Shown: in pieces, positions 10,673 through 21,915 of the stretch
Position numbering within the stretch: position 1 is the first letter of the stretch
How the letters are laid out: each line of letters opens with the position of its first letter
NCBI GenBank assembly: GCA_032716605.1
Contig: CM064505.1
Coordinates: forward strand, 50,292,211-50,356,210
Origin: Paralithodes platypus
Lineage: Eukaryota > Arthropoda > Malacostraca > Decapoda > Lithodidae
Reading direction: 5' to 3'
DNA length: 64,000 bases
Position numbers and translations under genes: made by a program
Notes under the pieces: generated by a model
Seen by the model: only the letters and a program-made list of their open reading frames with translations
The model's database searches: none
What the model was told of the DNA's origin: nothing

Positions 10673-12252
10673 GTAGGGAGAACGAGACGGGCGGAGCGTT
10701 ATGTTGGTTTTGGGTCTGGGGAGTGGGTATAGACAGGGTGTGGTTTGTAGGTGAGTTGGGGGGAGAGATGGAGGCTGAGGTTTGTGGTTGATTTGGTAGG
10801 GATGGAGGTGTTGAAGGTTGATAGGTGGGGTATTGAGAGAGCAGGGGTGGAGCACTTTGTAGGCAGATTTGGGAGGTTTGGTGGCATTTGCGAGTTGTTG
10901 AATTGGGTAGGGGTTTGTGGTTACTAGGGGTGTGGCTGGGGTTGGCAGACATGGTAGAGGTTGAGGTGGTTGTACAATTTGATAAGGAGGATGGTTTGGA
11001 GGGTTGGGGTAGGGGGAATTGAAAGAGAATGAGTGGAAGAGGTTGCTGCTGGTGAGGGGTTGGATTGGGTAGGGGTTTGCGGTCATGAGAGGGGTTGTTG
11101 GAAGGGTGAGGAATACTGGGGGTGGAGAGTTTATGATGATCTGAGGTCTTGGAGGGTTGAGGTGTGGAGGTTTGTAGAGGTTGTTGAGGAAGATGATTGT
11201 GGAGGAGTGTCGGATTTGGTAAGATTGATACAGGAGACAGGGGGGGAGATTGAGGTACCGGTGTTGGATTACGGGGCGGAGGTAGGTGGACGAGCGGGGG
11301 CGCTACTGGAGGAGGACTTTGGGGGGGTTTGGGTAATGTTGGAGAGGGAGACAAGGGGGGAGGGGTATAGGAGGTAAGTGGAGCTAGATATTTCCTGGGT
11401 GATGCGGTTGTTTGAAGGGGCTTACCGAGGTCGGATAAGTGGGGAGAGGATGGCTGGGGAGATAAGGTTGACAGTTTTGAGGGGGGGACATGTGGTGGGG
11501 GTTGTAGTGGTCCCTGAATGGGGACGTTAGTGTATTTAGGTGGTGAAGAACTTTCCAGGAGGGGGTGATCCTCTTGGGTTGGGGGTGAAGGAGGAAACAG
11601 TGATGGAGGAGTTGACACAAGTGGGGAAGTTTTACTGATCGAGGGGGAAAGAGGGAGAGTCGAAGAATGAAGGAGGGGGCTTGAGGTTGGGGATTGCTGG
11701 GGAAGTGCAAGAATTGAGGGTAATATGTCAATTGGAGGGGGAGAGAGCGAGAGATGATGAATATGAGGAAATGAGGGGTGCGACAGGTGGTTGAGGGATT
11801 GACAGGGGTGAAGGTTTCTCTTGGATCACAGGTGCATCCGAGAGGGTGGAGGGGGGTCTCATTTCCTGGCCGGCATTCTTCAGGGGTGACATTGGAAGGA
11901 TATTGGTGTGACCATTTCTGTGTTCTGTGATTTAATGGCAGGTATAGAACACGGAGGGGGTTCATGGGGTAACAATTTTGCTTTCAGATTATCATTGATG
12001 GATGGTTGGGCAGGGGAAAATTTGGGGACGGTCAGAGGGGATGGAGGCAAGGAAGAGTGCTCTGGTGTTGGAATTTCCTCGGGGGTTATTTTGGAAGGGT
12101 GCACGGGTTTTGATTTCTTAGGAGAATGGAGGGACTTATTTACGACAGGGTTAAGGGGAGAAATTTTGTTTTTCTGGATAGGGGCTGGAGAGGTGGATAG
12201 GGGTCTCTTCTTTACTTTGTCTTTCCTAGGATTGGGAAGGGGACTCACAGAG
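10673..12252 (-). pseudogene. Proline/serine-rich degraded frames downstream of the gag-like gene
   Basis: On the minus strand several frames here (about 11880-12252, 11384-11965 and 10673-11618) encode low-complexity protein dominated by Pro, Ser, Thr, Gln and His. The DNA is correspondingly G/T-rich on plus. They follow the gag-like frame in the same direction and may be its disordered C-terminal region broken by frameshifts. They could equally be non-coding CA-rich repeat that happens to stay open. I recognise no domain. Confidence 0.3.
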
Positions 12253-12255
12253 TGT

Positions 12256-12978
12256 TTAGACATGGCTGGGGCGGGAGAGTTTTACAGGAGCTTCATTTAC
12301 TATGTGGGAATGTGAGGGCGTGAATGGATGTGGGGGAACTGACCTCGGACTCGAATGGTTGGTAGCGCCAGGGTGAGGTCTGACGTGCCCACATACCTTG
12401 GCTAGGGTGGCATCTGAGTGTCCTTCATACACTACTTGGTTGAGTTGGCAACTTTCCCTGATGGCGAGCATGTGTTCCTCGAAAGTGCCGTAAGGGTCGA
12501 GATGAGCATAGATGTGAGGTGGGAGGATGTTGAGTAATGCAGTGAATAAAAATTAATTTTGTTGCTCGTCGTCTTGGGAGCTATGCGTGGCCCTCACGTA
12601 TCTGTAGAGGTGCAGAAGGGTCACATTGATATCCCCTTCATACTTGATCTCGTCGACTTTTGTTATTCTTTGGTCGACGAGGCAACCCAAAAGTGGTTCT
12701 AAGACCTGGATCGCGAGGGATCGAAACTGGTTCCAGGTAAGCTTTGGCGTTACCTGTTTAGCAATTTGGGAAACGGCTTTTCCCAATTGCATAATGTGCA
12801 ATAATGCAACGGCGATTTTCTCGCGGTCATTTTGAAATGCCAAATCTAACACTGGCTTTACTATGTCTAAGTAAGTGGCGATATCATGCGTGTTTACATC
12901 ATACAAGGGAATGTGAGCGTAAAAACGAGCTGCCATTTTTGCGATGTTACCCTGCCTCTCTGGTTTGACAATATGCAA
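12256..12978 (-). pseudogene. Gag/capsid-like frame of an LTR-type retrotransposon
   Basis: One minus-strand frame runs from about 12978 to 12256 with a single internal stop at 12553-12555. It is helix-rich, with segments such as FRSLAIQVLEPLLGCLVDQ and, after the stop, ALLNILPPHIYAHLDPYGTF and EEHMLAIRESCQ. The LPP-x-Y-x-x-L pattern followed by an acidic helix resembles retrotransposon capsid domains. It begins about 50 bp inside the LTR-like repeat at 13026, where gag belongs. No ATG opens the frame. There is no zinc knuckle. The assignment rests on position and general character rather than a decisive motif. Confidence 0.45.
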
Positions 12979-13025
12979 TGCAATAAAATCTTCTATCCGA
13001 ATCGAGAACCACCGCTAGCCGCCAA

Positions 13026-13560
13026 TGTTATGCCCTGATTTTATACAGGTTTAACTTGGTATAGGTGAGTTCTGCAAGACTGGGCTATTGGATATATTGC
13101 AAAGTACATAAAGGAAATCAACAGAGGACAAAAATAATCGTGGATAAATGGTTTGTAATACAGCTTTATTTAAACTGTTAAACACTCGGGTATAGAGTAC
13201 GTAATAGGATTCGCACGAACAATAGATGTTGGAGCACTCGGTTAAGGTAGTGGCCTTTGTATCGTCTCTTAGCACTGCTCGCGGATTTGAATAGAGTTCT
13301 TTCGCTTCCCACTTCCAACATTCAGGAATTATTCTTCTGATCACATTACTCAATGATACGTGGATTACTTAAATCACAAGGCTAGGCATCTCGTTATGTT
13401 GAGTTGGTGTGTTGGGGGCTAACAGCGACTCTTTTGCCGTCCAAGTTGTCCGGGAGTGTAGAGAAGTGTACAGTTGGGCTAATTTGTCTAGCCGTTGATG
13501 ACACGTCGTTATGGGACTCCTACTGAAAGCCTTAAATGCCTCTGTCATCGGCATAGCCAG
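13026..13560 (-). repeat. LTR-like terminal repeat (5' LTR of a minus-strand element)
   Basis: Begins TGTTATGCCCTG and shares ordered blocks with the repeat at 4969. On the minus strand it ends GGGCATAACA and is followed by TTGGCGGCTAGCGGTGG, a plausible tRNA primer-binding position, and then by the gag-like frame. The right boundary is an estimate. Confidence 0.5.
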
Positions 13561-16546
13561 AGAAAACAGTGGATCGAAGTAACGTAAGACAGTCGGGAGA
13601 ATGACTTTTCTTACTAATTCTGGCCTTATGAGGAGGTTCAGACGTGCAAACGGCTTCTCGCCTTTCGGTCAAACAGACAATTGTTTGCCCAGGAATCTTC
13701 TCGTCGAGTCTTCTCCTAAACTCGCGTAATCCCTTCTAACATAACCAGATCTTTCTACCTGAGACCGGTTTTGAGTTATGATTGCTCTTAAACCCAAAGT
13801 AGTGGCGAACCGGCTGACAATACGTTTATGAGACAATCAAAAAGAATTTATGAATCGGTTGTTGAAAGATATAATCTTGCCCCTGGTTTCTCAGTTGCAA
13901 CAATATATTTCGTCAAGGATTGATTCGCTCCCTCACAGAGGCACTTGGATCGCGAACACCGCAAATCACTGTATATCCTGAGGGTGGAGCTGGGTAATAT
14001 ATCCACGACCGCGGTGCTTCCGTTACATGGCTTATATCCTCTCGAACTGGCTTGTTTTTGGCGCGGGACTATATATATGAAGGGGGGGCAGAGGGGGTTC
14101 CTTTGTCTAACTTTTGGATGTCGGAGAGGAATACAAGTTAATTTAATCCCTTGGTGGAAGAGGGTAGCATTAAAGGTCTATTATAAAGTTAGCATGTAGG
14201 CCGCAAGATGATTTACCTTTTTCTGACATTTACTCTAAGACAAATTATTAATATGAGTTGAGAGGAGGATGTTGGGGAAACAAAAACTAGTTTGTCCAGC
14301 GCCTTTGGACTCAAGCGGTAAGGCAGCCTACGTTAATATTATCTCTAGGATCCTCCTCTGAGTTAGCTGAAATGCTATTAGGAGTCTAAGACGGGTTAAG
14401 GGGGACTTGGGGGTTAGATCGGAACGGGAGAGGAATAGGATTTAGGCTGGAATCGAAAACTTGGAGGTTGGTAGGGGTTGTAAATACCCGGAGTTTCTAG
14501 CAAGAATTTGACGGGCATAAGGATGTCGGTAGTCCTACGCGAGGGCGAGATGCTGGGCCTCTTTGAGGGGAGGAAAGGGGGGGTTAGCCTCGCGCGCATT
14601 AATTCACTGCCCCAGATTGTAGGGGTGGTTAGTTAGGTTAGGGGATAGTTAAAGGAGGTACCAAAATAGGTTTGTACTCTCTGCTTACGGAAGCTTGAGA
14701 AAATGACTTGCTCGGCACAAATTAACATCCTGATGGCATCCTTTTTAGAGGGAGTTATTAAGCTCGGGTTGGTATGGAAAACGACAGGGTGGATAAAAGG
14801 TTACCTGAGCATGCTTGTTACTACGCAAAGTATTGGTGGAATACTGAGAGTTAACTTAGGAAAAAGCGACATGCATGAATTGGACGGTATTTTGCCGTCG
14901 TTAATATAAAAGTATAGAACCTGGTTGAATAACTCAAGTTCAATTGTATAACTACAGTACTTAGGTGCTAGAACGAATCCCGGAGCATGGGGTAATATAC
15001 GTTTATCTTCTTAAATGGAGAGAAAAACTAGGTGGCTTCCCTAGAGCTCTCTGGAGAGGATTGTATTCAGATTTGTCATAATTAATCTTATACAAAAACA
15101 ACAGAGATACGAAAACAGAGTAGTGTGGACTGTGGACTAGAAGGGATGACTGATTAGATGTATAATAGGTGTGGAAAGAGACGGAAAAGGAGGAACACAA
15201 GGGTGAAGGAAAAATAAATACTTAACTTACGAAAACGAAATGCGGGTATAAAATGACGGTATTAGTCGTTAATATAAAGCGAATGAACCCTGGTTGAAAT
15301 GCATGGAATACGATTCGACATGGGCAGTGCGTCTGTGTCAGATCATATCGATCGGGCCATTTCTGGTTCATATAATATCCTATGCACTAAAACGAAACAG
15401 CTGAGCTTGGGGTCGGTGGATGTGACATTTTTATGGCCTATACCCTCTTTCAAGGGGGTGGGAGGGGGGCATAGCCTCGTGCGTTCTACCCCTACGGTTC
15501 AGGTGGGGAGTGTGGTTTACTTGGGTTAGAGGATCGTGAAAGAGATACCAGAATAGGTTTGCACTCGCTGTATACTGGGGTTCGAGTCGGAACCGACTCG
15601 GCATGGAATATAAAAACATCCTGATGGGCGTCATGCGAAGGGAAGGTTTGTGAAGTTGGGTTGGTAGGCCTACGGGGAGAGGACAAAAGGACAGGAGGTG
15701 GATTCACTAACGGTCGTACGATCCGAAAACTCCCTTACCGTTCCCTTACGTCTCAACGCTGGTATTCACGAAGCGTCGTAGCGGCCATCTTTGATCGTAG
15801 GAAGCCCCTTTCGCAAAGGGTGGTCCAGACCACCCTTACATGAATTTGACCCGGATATAGGTACACAAATATCGATAACACAACCCGCGACCATAACAAA
15901 TTCGTCTGCAGTATAGCTCTTTATGACACACTAAGTTATTATTGAGGCAATAATAGCGCAATATGATTGTTAACTTGTGTTTACAACACCATTAAGGCAT
16001 TTAATACAAAGTATGAATATATTTGTATCCTTAATGTCTTATGACAGGCCGAATTAAGCTATGAATAGCCTACATATGCCAGCCTAGACCTAGTCAAGGT
16101 TAATTTATGCACAAATTCATGTGCTGCGACAACACGTAGCCTACCATTAATAGATTTTAACCCTCATTTATTGCGGAAATGTTTTATTCCAACTCCCCAC
16201 CACCTCTGAGTTAGATTAGGGTAGCCTATTCCTCAACAATTTTGAAAGTATCACAGGAACAAAATGATGAAAAGAATTACCCTAGGCCTAGCTTAAAAAA
16301 TAAATAAATAATAAATGGTGTGAATAATTTTGTTTAGCCTAGCCTAGGCTATAACCTAGGTTTATTTTGAATAAGTTAGGGGTAGTTAGGCTAGAAAAGT
16401 TAGGCCTATGTATGGTATTATGGCTAGGCTAGCAATGCCTAGCTTGGTGTAGCCTAAGCATAGTAAAGTAGAAGCCTAGAAGGTAAAGATGATGTTTGCA
16501 GGTGTACCGCCCTCCTTGTTAACTAGCCTAGCTGTTATTAGTCCCA
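13561..16546. other. No gene recognised; diverged internal duplications
   Basis: No coding similarity is visible. The stretch contains old duplications: 14641-14745 resembles 15528-15637 (shared TACCA-AATAGGTTTG and ACATCCTGATGG blocks), and 14880-14960 resembles 15255-15310. Around 16020-16500 the DNA is rich in AGGCCTA and CTAGCCTA words, as in many low-copy arthropod intergenic regions. Confidence 0.4.
15110..15235. repeat. Dispersed diverged repeat (partner about 8438-8560)
   Basis: Contains AGTAGTGTGGACTGTGGAC and the following blocks in the order seen at 8438-8560. Just upstream, 15010-15110 also resembles 1225-1330. Confidence 0.5.
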
Positions 16547-16713
16547 TGCTGGTAATATATTTGATGGCATTAAGTCATGGGAGGTGAGGGGGATAAAGCC
16601 CCCCTCAACCTATCATTATATCCCATGGCCAACTGTTGGGTAATAGGTTGAGGGGGGCTTTACCCCCCTCATCCCCCATGACATATTATCATCACCATAT
16701 ATATTTCCAGCAG
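16547..16713. repeat. Foldback palindrome, about 167 bp
   Basis: The left arm starts TGCTGGTAATATAT and carries GGATAAAGCCCCCCTCAACC. The right arm mirrors it, GGTTGAGGGGGGCTTTACCC, and ends ATATATTTCCAGCA. The centre is near CCCATGGCCAACTGTTGGG. Arms are about 70 bp with small mismatches. A related half-palindrome occurs at 17230-17330 (AAGCCCCCCTCACCCC). It looks like a foldback MITE or paired ends of one. Confidence 0.8.
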
Positions 16714-16728
16714 GGGGGGGCGGGGGGG

Positions 16729-17240
16729 GCAAATAACAGCTGGCCGTGGGATAATTTTGTTATTAAATGCAGTCAAATTAGACGCAAAGATAACCGAGCC
16801 TGCAACTTCATCTAAACAAGGACAGTACGCGGGATGGATGTAGTTTTCGGGCGTACGGTCGTCATGTTGTGCGCTCGCAGTTACGTTCCCGTCTATTTCG
16901 ACGCTATATTTTCTGCTATTTGCCCCCTGTCATTACTACATGAATACTAGGTTAGGTTAGGTTAGGTTGTTGGTTAGGCCAATGTATTTTTATATTCAAA
17001 GGCAGTCAAAATAGACGGGAACATGATGGGAAAGGTCCGACGCCACTACGCGTAGTGTAAACAAGGCTGGCGGTACGCCCGCACTTAACATTCTAGCCCA
17101 TTACGCCCGCTAACACCACCCTTACCAAGGTAAGAGTTGTGTTAGCGCGTGTACCGTCCGCTTTGTTTACATAGTCGCACACTCTTGTTATATTCGCATC
17201 TAATTTGACTGCTCTTATTTGCCTCTGCTGGTAAATATAA
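16729..17240. repeat. Inverted-repeat element between foldback sequences
   Basis: GCAAATAACAGC followed by GCAGTCAAATTAGACGC on the left is mirrored by GCATCTAATTTGACTGC and TTATTTGCCTCTGCTGG on the right (17198-17240). The interior includes four TTAGG-like units at 16949-16968. It is probably a non-autonomous DNA element; no target duplication was found. Confidence 0.55.
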
Positions 17241-17340
17241 TTATGATGATGACAATGTCATGAGGGGTAGAGGGTGGGGGGGTCTAAGCCCCCCTCACCC
17301 CATTATTGTATCCCATGGCCAGATGTTGGGTAAATCGTTA

Positions 17341-18570
17341 TGCTACCAACCATGGGATACACTAATATATATATATAGGCCTATGCTAGGCCTATTTTGG
17401 GTATATTTCTGCGAAACGGCATGCATTATATCTCAAGAACAGGGCAGTGTTATAGCATATTTGTTGTTTGTACATATATATGTATTATGTATGTTGCTTC
17501 GTAGTATACTATAAATGGAAAATATACTTGGTAAATGAATAATTAGAGGGCATCTGTGGACTCACTTTTACAATTTCCCAGCTCAGCTGGTGGGCGACGA
17601 GTGGAGGTGAGTCGAGTTGTATACTGATATTCTATTGGTCAATAAACTGGGTGTGACGTCATGAGCGATGATGGCATATGAATGGTTGTTGTGGGAGTCC
17701 GTCACTGTCTAGACGGTGACGTCACAAATTCTCGCGACATTTTAACGGGTGTAGAAATACACGTCAGTCCATATAATGAGCCTCTTTTGTTTCTCAATCC
17801 CTCTACGACGTCACATTGATTCATTTATTATCCTTGGTGTTTATAATCTCTCGGATTCGGGCCAGTCGGCCATATTTGAAATGGTGGAACTGTTGTTCAA
17901 TGAATAGTGAAGTGTTTTTGCTTTATGAAAAACACCTACAACATATTCTATTTAACGGGATTACCAACGGAGCTTCCAGCGGCATTGTGTTAATTTGGCT
18001 GCAGACCATTATTGTCCAGTACACCAAGGGTAAGGGTTTTATACCGTCGTTATTTGGGTCCAAGCCTAGGCTACGTTTACCACAGAATCTTTAATGAATA
18101 TCCTCAATACAGACGTATTTCCTTCACTTACCTCGTCACTAATAACCCATATAGGTGGAGAGGCCCTGAATTATATCAAAGAAAAAGTTATGTTGAAACA
18201 TTATCTGCAATTTAGCCATGTTGATTAACTCTTAGCCCACTCAACCCCTTCAGACTCATATGATGCAGAGGTTGGCAGATTAGCAATAAGAAATAGTTAT
18301 CTCACTCTTATAATTACCTCTTTTGGCGACCGTCAATCTTTTATTAATTAAATACCAAACCAGCGGGGGTGTGGGGGCGGCAGCCCCCACCTAATATACT
18401 AGGTTAGGTGAGGTAAGGTTGTTAGGTTACGCTAATATTACCCCTTATTTTCGTCTTTTACCCCTCAATTTCCCTGTACTTCATAGCCCTCCCCACTATC
18501 GGGGGCCGTATCTTAAGATTGTTGGGTAATGGGGACAACTTTTTTTTCCGGAGATTCTAATTAATGACAA
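17341..18570. other. No gene recognised
   Basis: No coding or RNA gene seen. A small GC palindrome (GGGGGCGGCAGCCCCC) lies near 18375, followed by TTAGG-like words at 18402-18440. Confidence 0.4.
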
Positions 18571-19158
18571 TGTTATGCCCGGTCCAAATTGGAACGCGAG
18601 ATATTCTGAGCGCAATGATTAACTCTCTAACTGGAGAAGTATACCTTTAACTTTAATAAAGAGACAACACGGCAGGAGAATAAGTACACAGGCGACAAGT
18701 TAACATGGGTTTTATTCATTTTACACCTGGTTCATGGAGGAGCAATATATTTAATTCTGGAACACTGAGATCATCATAGTGGCAACAATGGTAAATAGAG
18801 CATACAAATAATAATATGATTAGCAATTATAAGGCAAGAGTCGAACAATGGGTCCGGACTCAATTTAACAATAACTCCTCGGATACAATTATAGAGTATC
18901 CAAAATAGTGGAGGCTTACCTCCCACTCAACTAGATCTCAAGCAAGATCTCAGCAAGGTAACAAGAGTGCAGTAATGGCAGATGTCGTCTGGATCATACT
19001 ATGATGTCCCCGGCAATAGTGACGTTAACTGACTCTAAAGCAACAATGACCAAGTGGTCATCAACAATAAGGTGGGCTCTGAAAGGCTCACAAATGAAGT
19101 GAATTCTATAGGTGTGCTAGATCTCACCTGGCAAGATTATTTATTTTAAAACTACTTC
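18571..19158 (-). repeat. LTR-like repeat, interrupted by the DIRS cluster
   Basis: Starts TGTTATGCCC like the repeats at 4969 and 13026 but is otherwise diverged. It is cut at 19158 by the left ITR of the outer DIRS. The far side of the cluster (63562 on) carries a minus-strand TATATAAG box near 63734-63744, comparable to that at about 6470. So the whole cluster may sit inside one LTR. This is inference. Confidence 0.4.
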
Positions 19159-20054
19159 TTTGTTAGTAGTCTTGGCAAATCCAACGTCAAGGCTATTAAC
19201 CTAATTGCAATGACGACTTGTCTAATTTGACTGCTATGTCGTCATTCCAACCGCGGTTAAAAAAGAAAACGTCTAGAGTCTACTCCTTATCTTGCTCTAG
19301 GAGACGTTGTACATTAACCCGGGAACTGCAGGAAGACTCTTAAGAGTTCCCCCGGCGGACTGCGGGAAGACTCTTAAGAGTCAGAGAAAAAAAAAATCAA
19401 CTTTAAACATCGAAAAAAAACAGAAAAAAAAAATATTTTTGTTTTTCCCCTGGGCCATGCAAAATATCACTCCTCTACCTCCCCTCCTTCCCCACTTTCC
19501 TCCCCTCCTTCAGTTATCACCTATTTTCCCTGTTATTCCCTTATTCTGAGGTATATTTTTGTGCTAACATTAGCGAGTTGGTAGCAGGGCATTGACATCA
19601 CTGTTAGCAAGCGAGTGCAAGAGAGAGAGAGAGAGTATCGACAGCGTCTCAGTGGCCTTGGGGGAAATTGGCGGGAAAGCAGGTTGCCTCACCCATACAT
19701 TATGCAACTCCCGGCCTGTATCTCCGATTTTGACCATCCAAACGCTGTTTTCACTCGTTTTATTGTTGTAACAGGTTAATACCTTTATAATCAACCCATA
19801 ATAGGCGCGTTAGGATAAGTATTAATGCTATTTATGGTAAAATTAATATTTTAGTGATGGAAACAGCTCAAATACGTCAGCACAGGGAGAAGTGTCTAAT
19901 TACCCCCATGCGCACTTCTTAGGTTAACCAAAACTACCACCGAAGGTGAAAAAAGCAGAGAAGAGAAGAAAAAGCGGTTTACCTTAGTTACCGCTTAAGG
20001 CCCATCCCGTGTTCCGTCATGTGCAGATCCCTATCGAACGTGCGCATGTTATCA
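19159..20054 (+). repeat. DIRS-1 family left ITR of E (MITE-interrupted)
   Basis: It matches the left ITRs at 40557 and 48763, and in reverse the right ITRs at 48239-48586 and 63213-63561. It ends with GCATGTTATCA where the inverted copies stop matching. The family 1 MITE at 19314-19927 splits it at ACATTAACC. Confidence 0.9.
19314..19927. mobile_element. TTAA-flanked MITE, family 1, copy 3 (in the DIRS ITR)
   Basis: A 606-bp MITE between TTAA 19314-19317 and TTAA 19924-19927. Uninterrupted ITRs read GTACATTAACCAAAAC at this place, so the empty site proves a clean TTAA insertion. Ends inward: CCCGGGAACTGC and CCTAAGAAGTGC. Confidence 0.95.
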
Positions 20055-20563
20055 TTTTTTCACGCGCCTCCATTGCTTGAGTCCGCTTTTGTTGTGCTCC
20101 TTTCAATTCACCCTGTTTAGGTTCGTTTCGGCTTATCTGGCCTTCTTTTTTTGTTAGACAGATGTTACGTGATCTAGGGCACACGTAAATGGGCTCCTAA
20201 GTGTGTCAAATGGAGACGCGTGTGGAAATAGCCTACCGAAGGTACGGGGGTGCCTGGCGTTCCTCGTGTATGTTTTTCATTCTTTCTCTTTTCATATTCT
20301 TTTTCCTGTTAGTCTGGGCATAGTTTAGCTTTTAGCTTATTTTAGCCTAGCTCGTTTTCTCATTCTGGAATTGCTATGCCCCTATGAGTTTTCTTTTTTT
20401 CATAGCCTAAGGTGTAACGTTTGGTAAACAATCTGAGATTTCGATGGTGGCGGTGCTGTTTGTAGAGTTTGTGTCGGCCGCATTATAGCGTTATTCCCGA
20501 GTCCCCCATTTCGAGCCTTCACTATGTCTCAAGGGCCTGGGCGACAGGTGGTTCGTGATATTC

Positions 20564-20753
20564 CAGGGGTACCCCAGGGGGGCCCCTACTTCACACCACA
20601 GTTTTTTTTCGCCCCTGACACATTCTCTGCTCACGGCTAGGCCTCCCTTTTTCTCACCAGTTTCGTTTACTGTCTTTTTGTTTTCCCTTCATGTTTCACC
20701 TCCATCCTTTCATCATCTTTTGCCCAATCCAGGGGTACCCCAGGGGGGCCCCT
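20564..20753. promoter_or_regulatory. Paired GC palindromes in the DIRS leader
   Basis: Two copies of GGGGTACCCCAGGGGGGCCCC (20566 and 20733 cores), each made of two abutting palindromes, 167 bp apart. Equivalent pairs lie at 41363 and 41528 in A, 49562 and 49728 in B, and 39098 and 39267 in D. A role as protein-binding or RNA-structure element is inference. Confidence 0.5.
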
Positions 20754-20956
20754 GTTTGTGCTAAGCCACCCTTCCTGCCACTTCTCATCATGGGCGTTGC
20801 TCTCTCTCTGTGTGTTGGGTGGTTCCTGGGGGATGTGCCTCCTCTCCCCTGGTGTGTCTTCCTTGCCTCTCCCTTTACCGGTTGAGTTAGGATTATGTAT
20901 CAAGGAAGACACTGCTCAGCTTGATGGCCATCCAAGCTTGGAGTTCTTAAGGAGAT

Positions 20957-21303
20957 TGGGAGGTTTGACGTACCTCCCAACCTACCAAATAGGAAAACCT
21001 ACTATTTGGTAGTAGTCTTGGAAAATCCAACGTCAAGGCTATTAACCTAATTGCAATGACGACTTGTCTATTTTGACTGCTATGTCGTCATTCCAACCGC
21101 GGTTAAAAAAGAAAACGTCTAGAGTCTACTCCTTATCTTGCTCTAGGAGACGTTGTACATTAACCAAAACTACCACCGAAGGTGAAAAAAGCATAGAAGA
21201 GAAGAAAAGGGGTTTACCTTAGTTACCGCTTAAGGCCCATCCCGTGTTCCGTCATGTGCAGATCCCTGTCGAACGTGCGCATGAGCGACCCTCTCTTGTT
21301 ATC
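20957..21303 (-). repeat. Right ITR of copy D, with terminal extension
   Basis: Inverted relative of 39797-40093. The outermost about 50 bp (TGGGAGGTTTGACGTACCTCC on) are the extension unique to right ends, which in DIRS elements is templated through the ICR. Confidence 0.9.
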
Positions 21304-21367
21304 ACATCTCACGTCAGCAGAAGAACGCGGATGGGCAGGGGTCCGGCGTGAGGGAGGGTATTATGTA

Positions 21368-21480
21368 CGTTGGATTTTCCAAGACTACTACCAAATAGTA
21401 GGTTTTCCTATTTGGTAGGTTGGGAGGTACGTCAAACCTCCCAATTTGTTAGTAGTCTTGGCAAATCCAACGTCAAGGCT
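21368..21480 (-). repeat. Internal complementary region (ICR) of copy D
   Basis: Contains the right-end extension fused to the left end (CCTCCCAATTTGTTAGTAG), complementary to both element termini. In DIRS elements this region templates the joining of ITRs when a circle forms, so it records the expected circle junction. Confidence 0.9.
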
Positions 21481-21836
21481 GCGTAACAAATAGGAGGAGG
21501 ACATCCAAGCCCAACATACCAAAAAAAACAATGCATAAAACAAAATTATGAATGACAAAGAAACACAATTTAAACAAGAGAGTTTAATAAAAGAGTGAAA
21601 AACTGAGGAGTAGCTAAAAAGAACAGTTTTAACACGTGCCCGTCATTCATAGTAATGCAAAAACATAGACTTGTCTTAAAACAAAAAAGTACTGTACCCA
21701 AAATGCCTTTTCTTCCAAAACCAACAAAAACAGTGAACACAATATCAAAACACAATTTTCAATTTGGCAAAAACACTTATGTACTGTATACATAATACAT
21801 AATCTCAAACTTGCAATCAAGTGTTGCAAACCCATA

Positions 21837-21847
21837 CCCCCCCCCCC
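21837..21847 (-). repeat. Poly(G) on the sense strand after the YR stop, copy D
   Basis: Eleven C on plus, i.e. G on the element's sense strand, about 70 bp 3' of the recombinase stop. The same place holds G runs in A, B and DIRS-2. Confidence 0.8.
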
Positions 21848-21915
21848 TTTTCCAAATAAAACAAAGTAAAAGAAAGAGTGACAAGGGGGGAAGACCAGGT
21901 ATCTTCGCCAGAGCT

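Larger units (their letters stand above)
19159..20956 (+). mobile_element. Outer DIRS element E, 5' part (left ITR and leader)
   Basis: TTTGTTAGTAGTCTTGGC opens the left inverted terminal repeat (19159-20054, including an inserted MITE). A non-coding leader follows to 20956, where copy D begins in opposite orientation. The leader carries two GC palindromes (20564-20587 and 20731-20753) also found in A, B and D. E resumes at 40094-40556 and again at 48587-48762, each time ended by another DIRS insertion. Its remaining coding part is either lost or is the C segment after 56794. Confidence 0.9.

Noticed and set aside
13026..13060. The repeated TGTTATGCCC as a DIRS or MITE end
   Set aside because: No inverted partner and no TTAA or 8-bp duplication. 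Direct repetition with a PBS-like neighbour suits an LTR better.
14280..14400. tRNA-like or SINE-like sequence around TCAAGCGGTAAGG
   Set aside because: The A-box-like start has no B box at the proper distance, and no tail is visible.
16949..16968. Telomere (TTAGG)n
   Set aside because: Only about four units inside an inverted-repeat element. It is too short for a telomere or a clear interstitial telomeric array.
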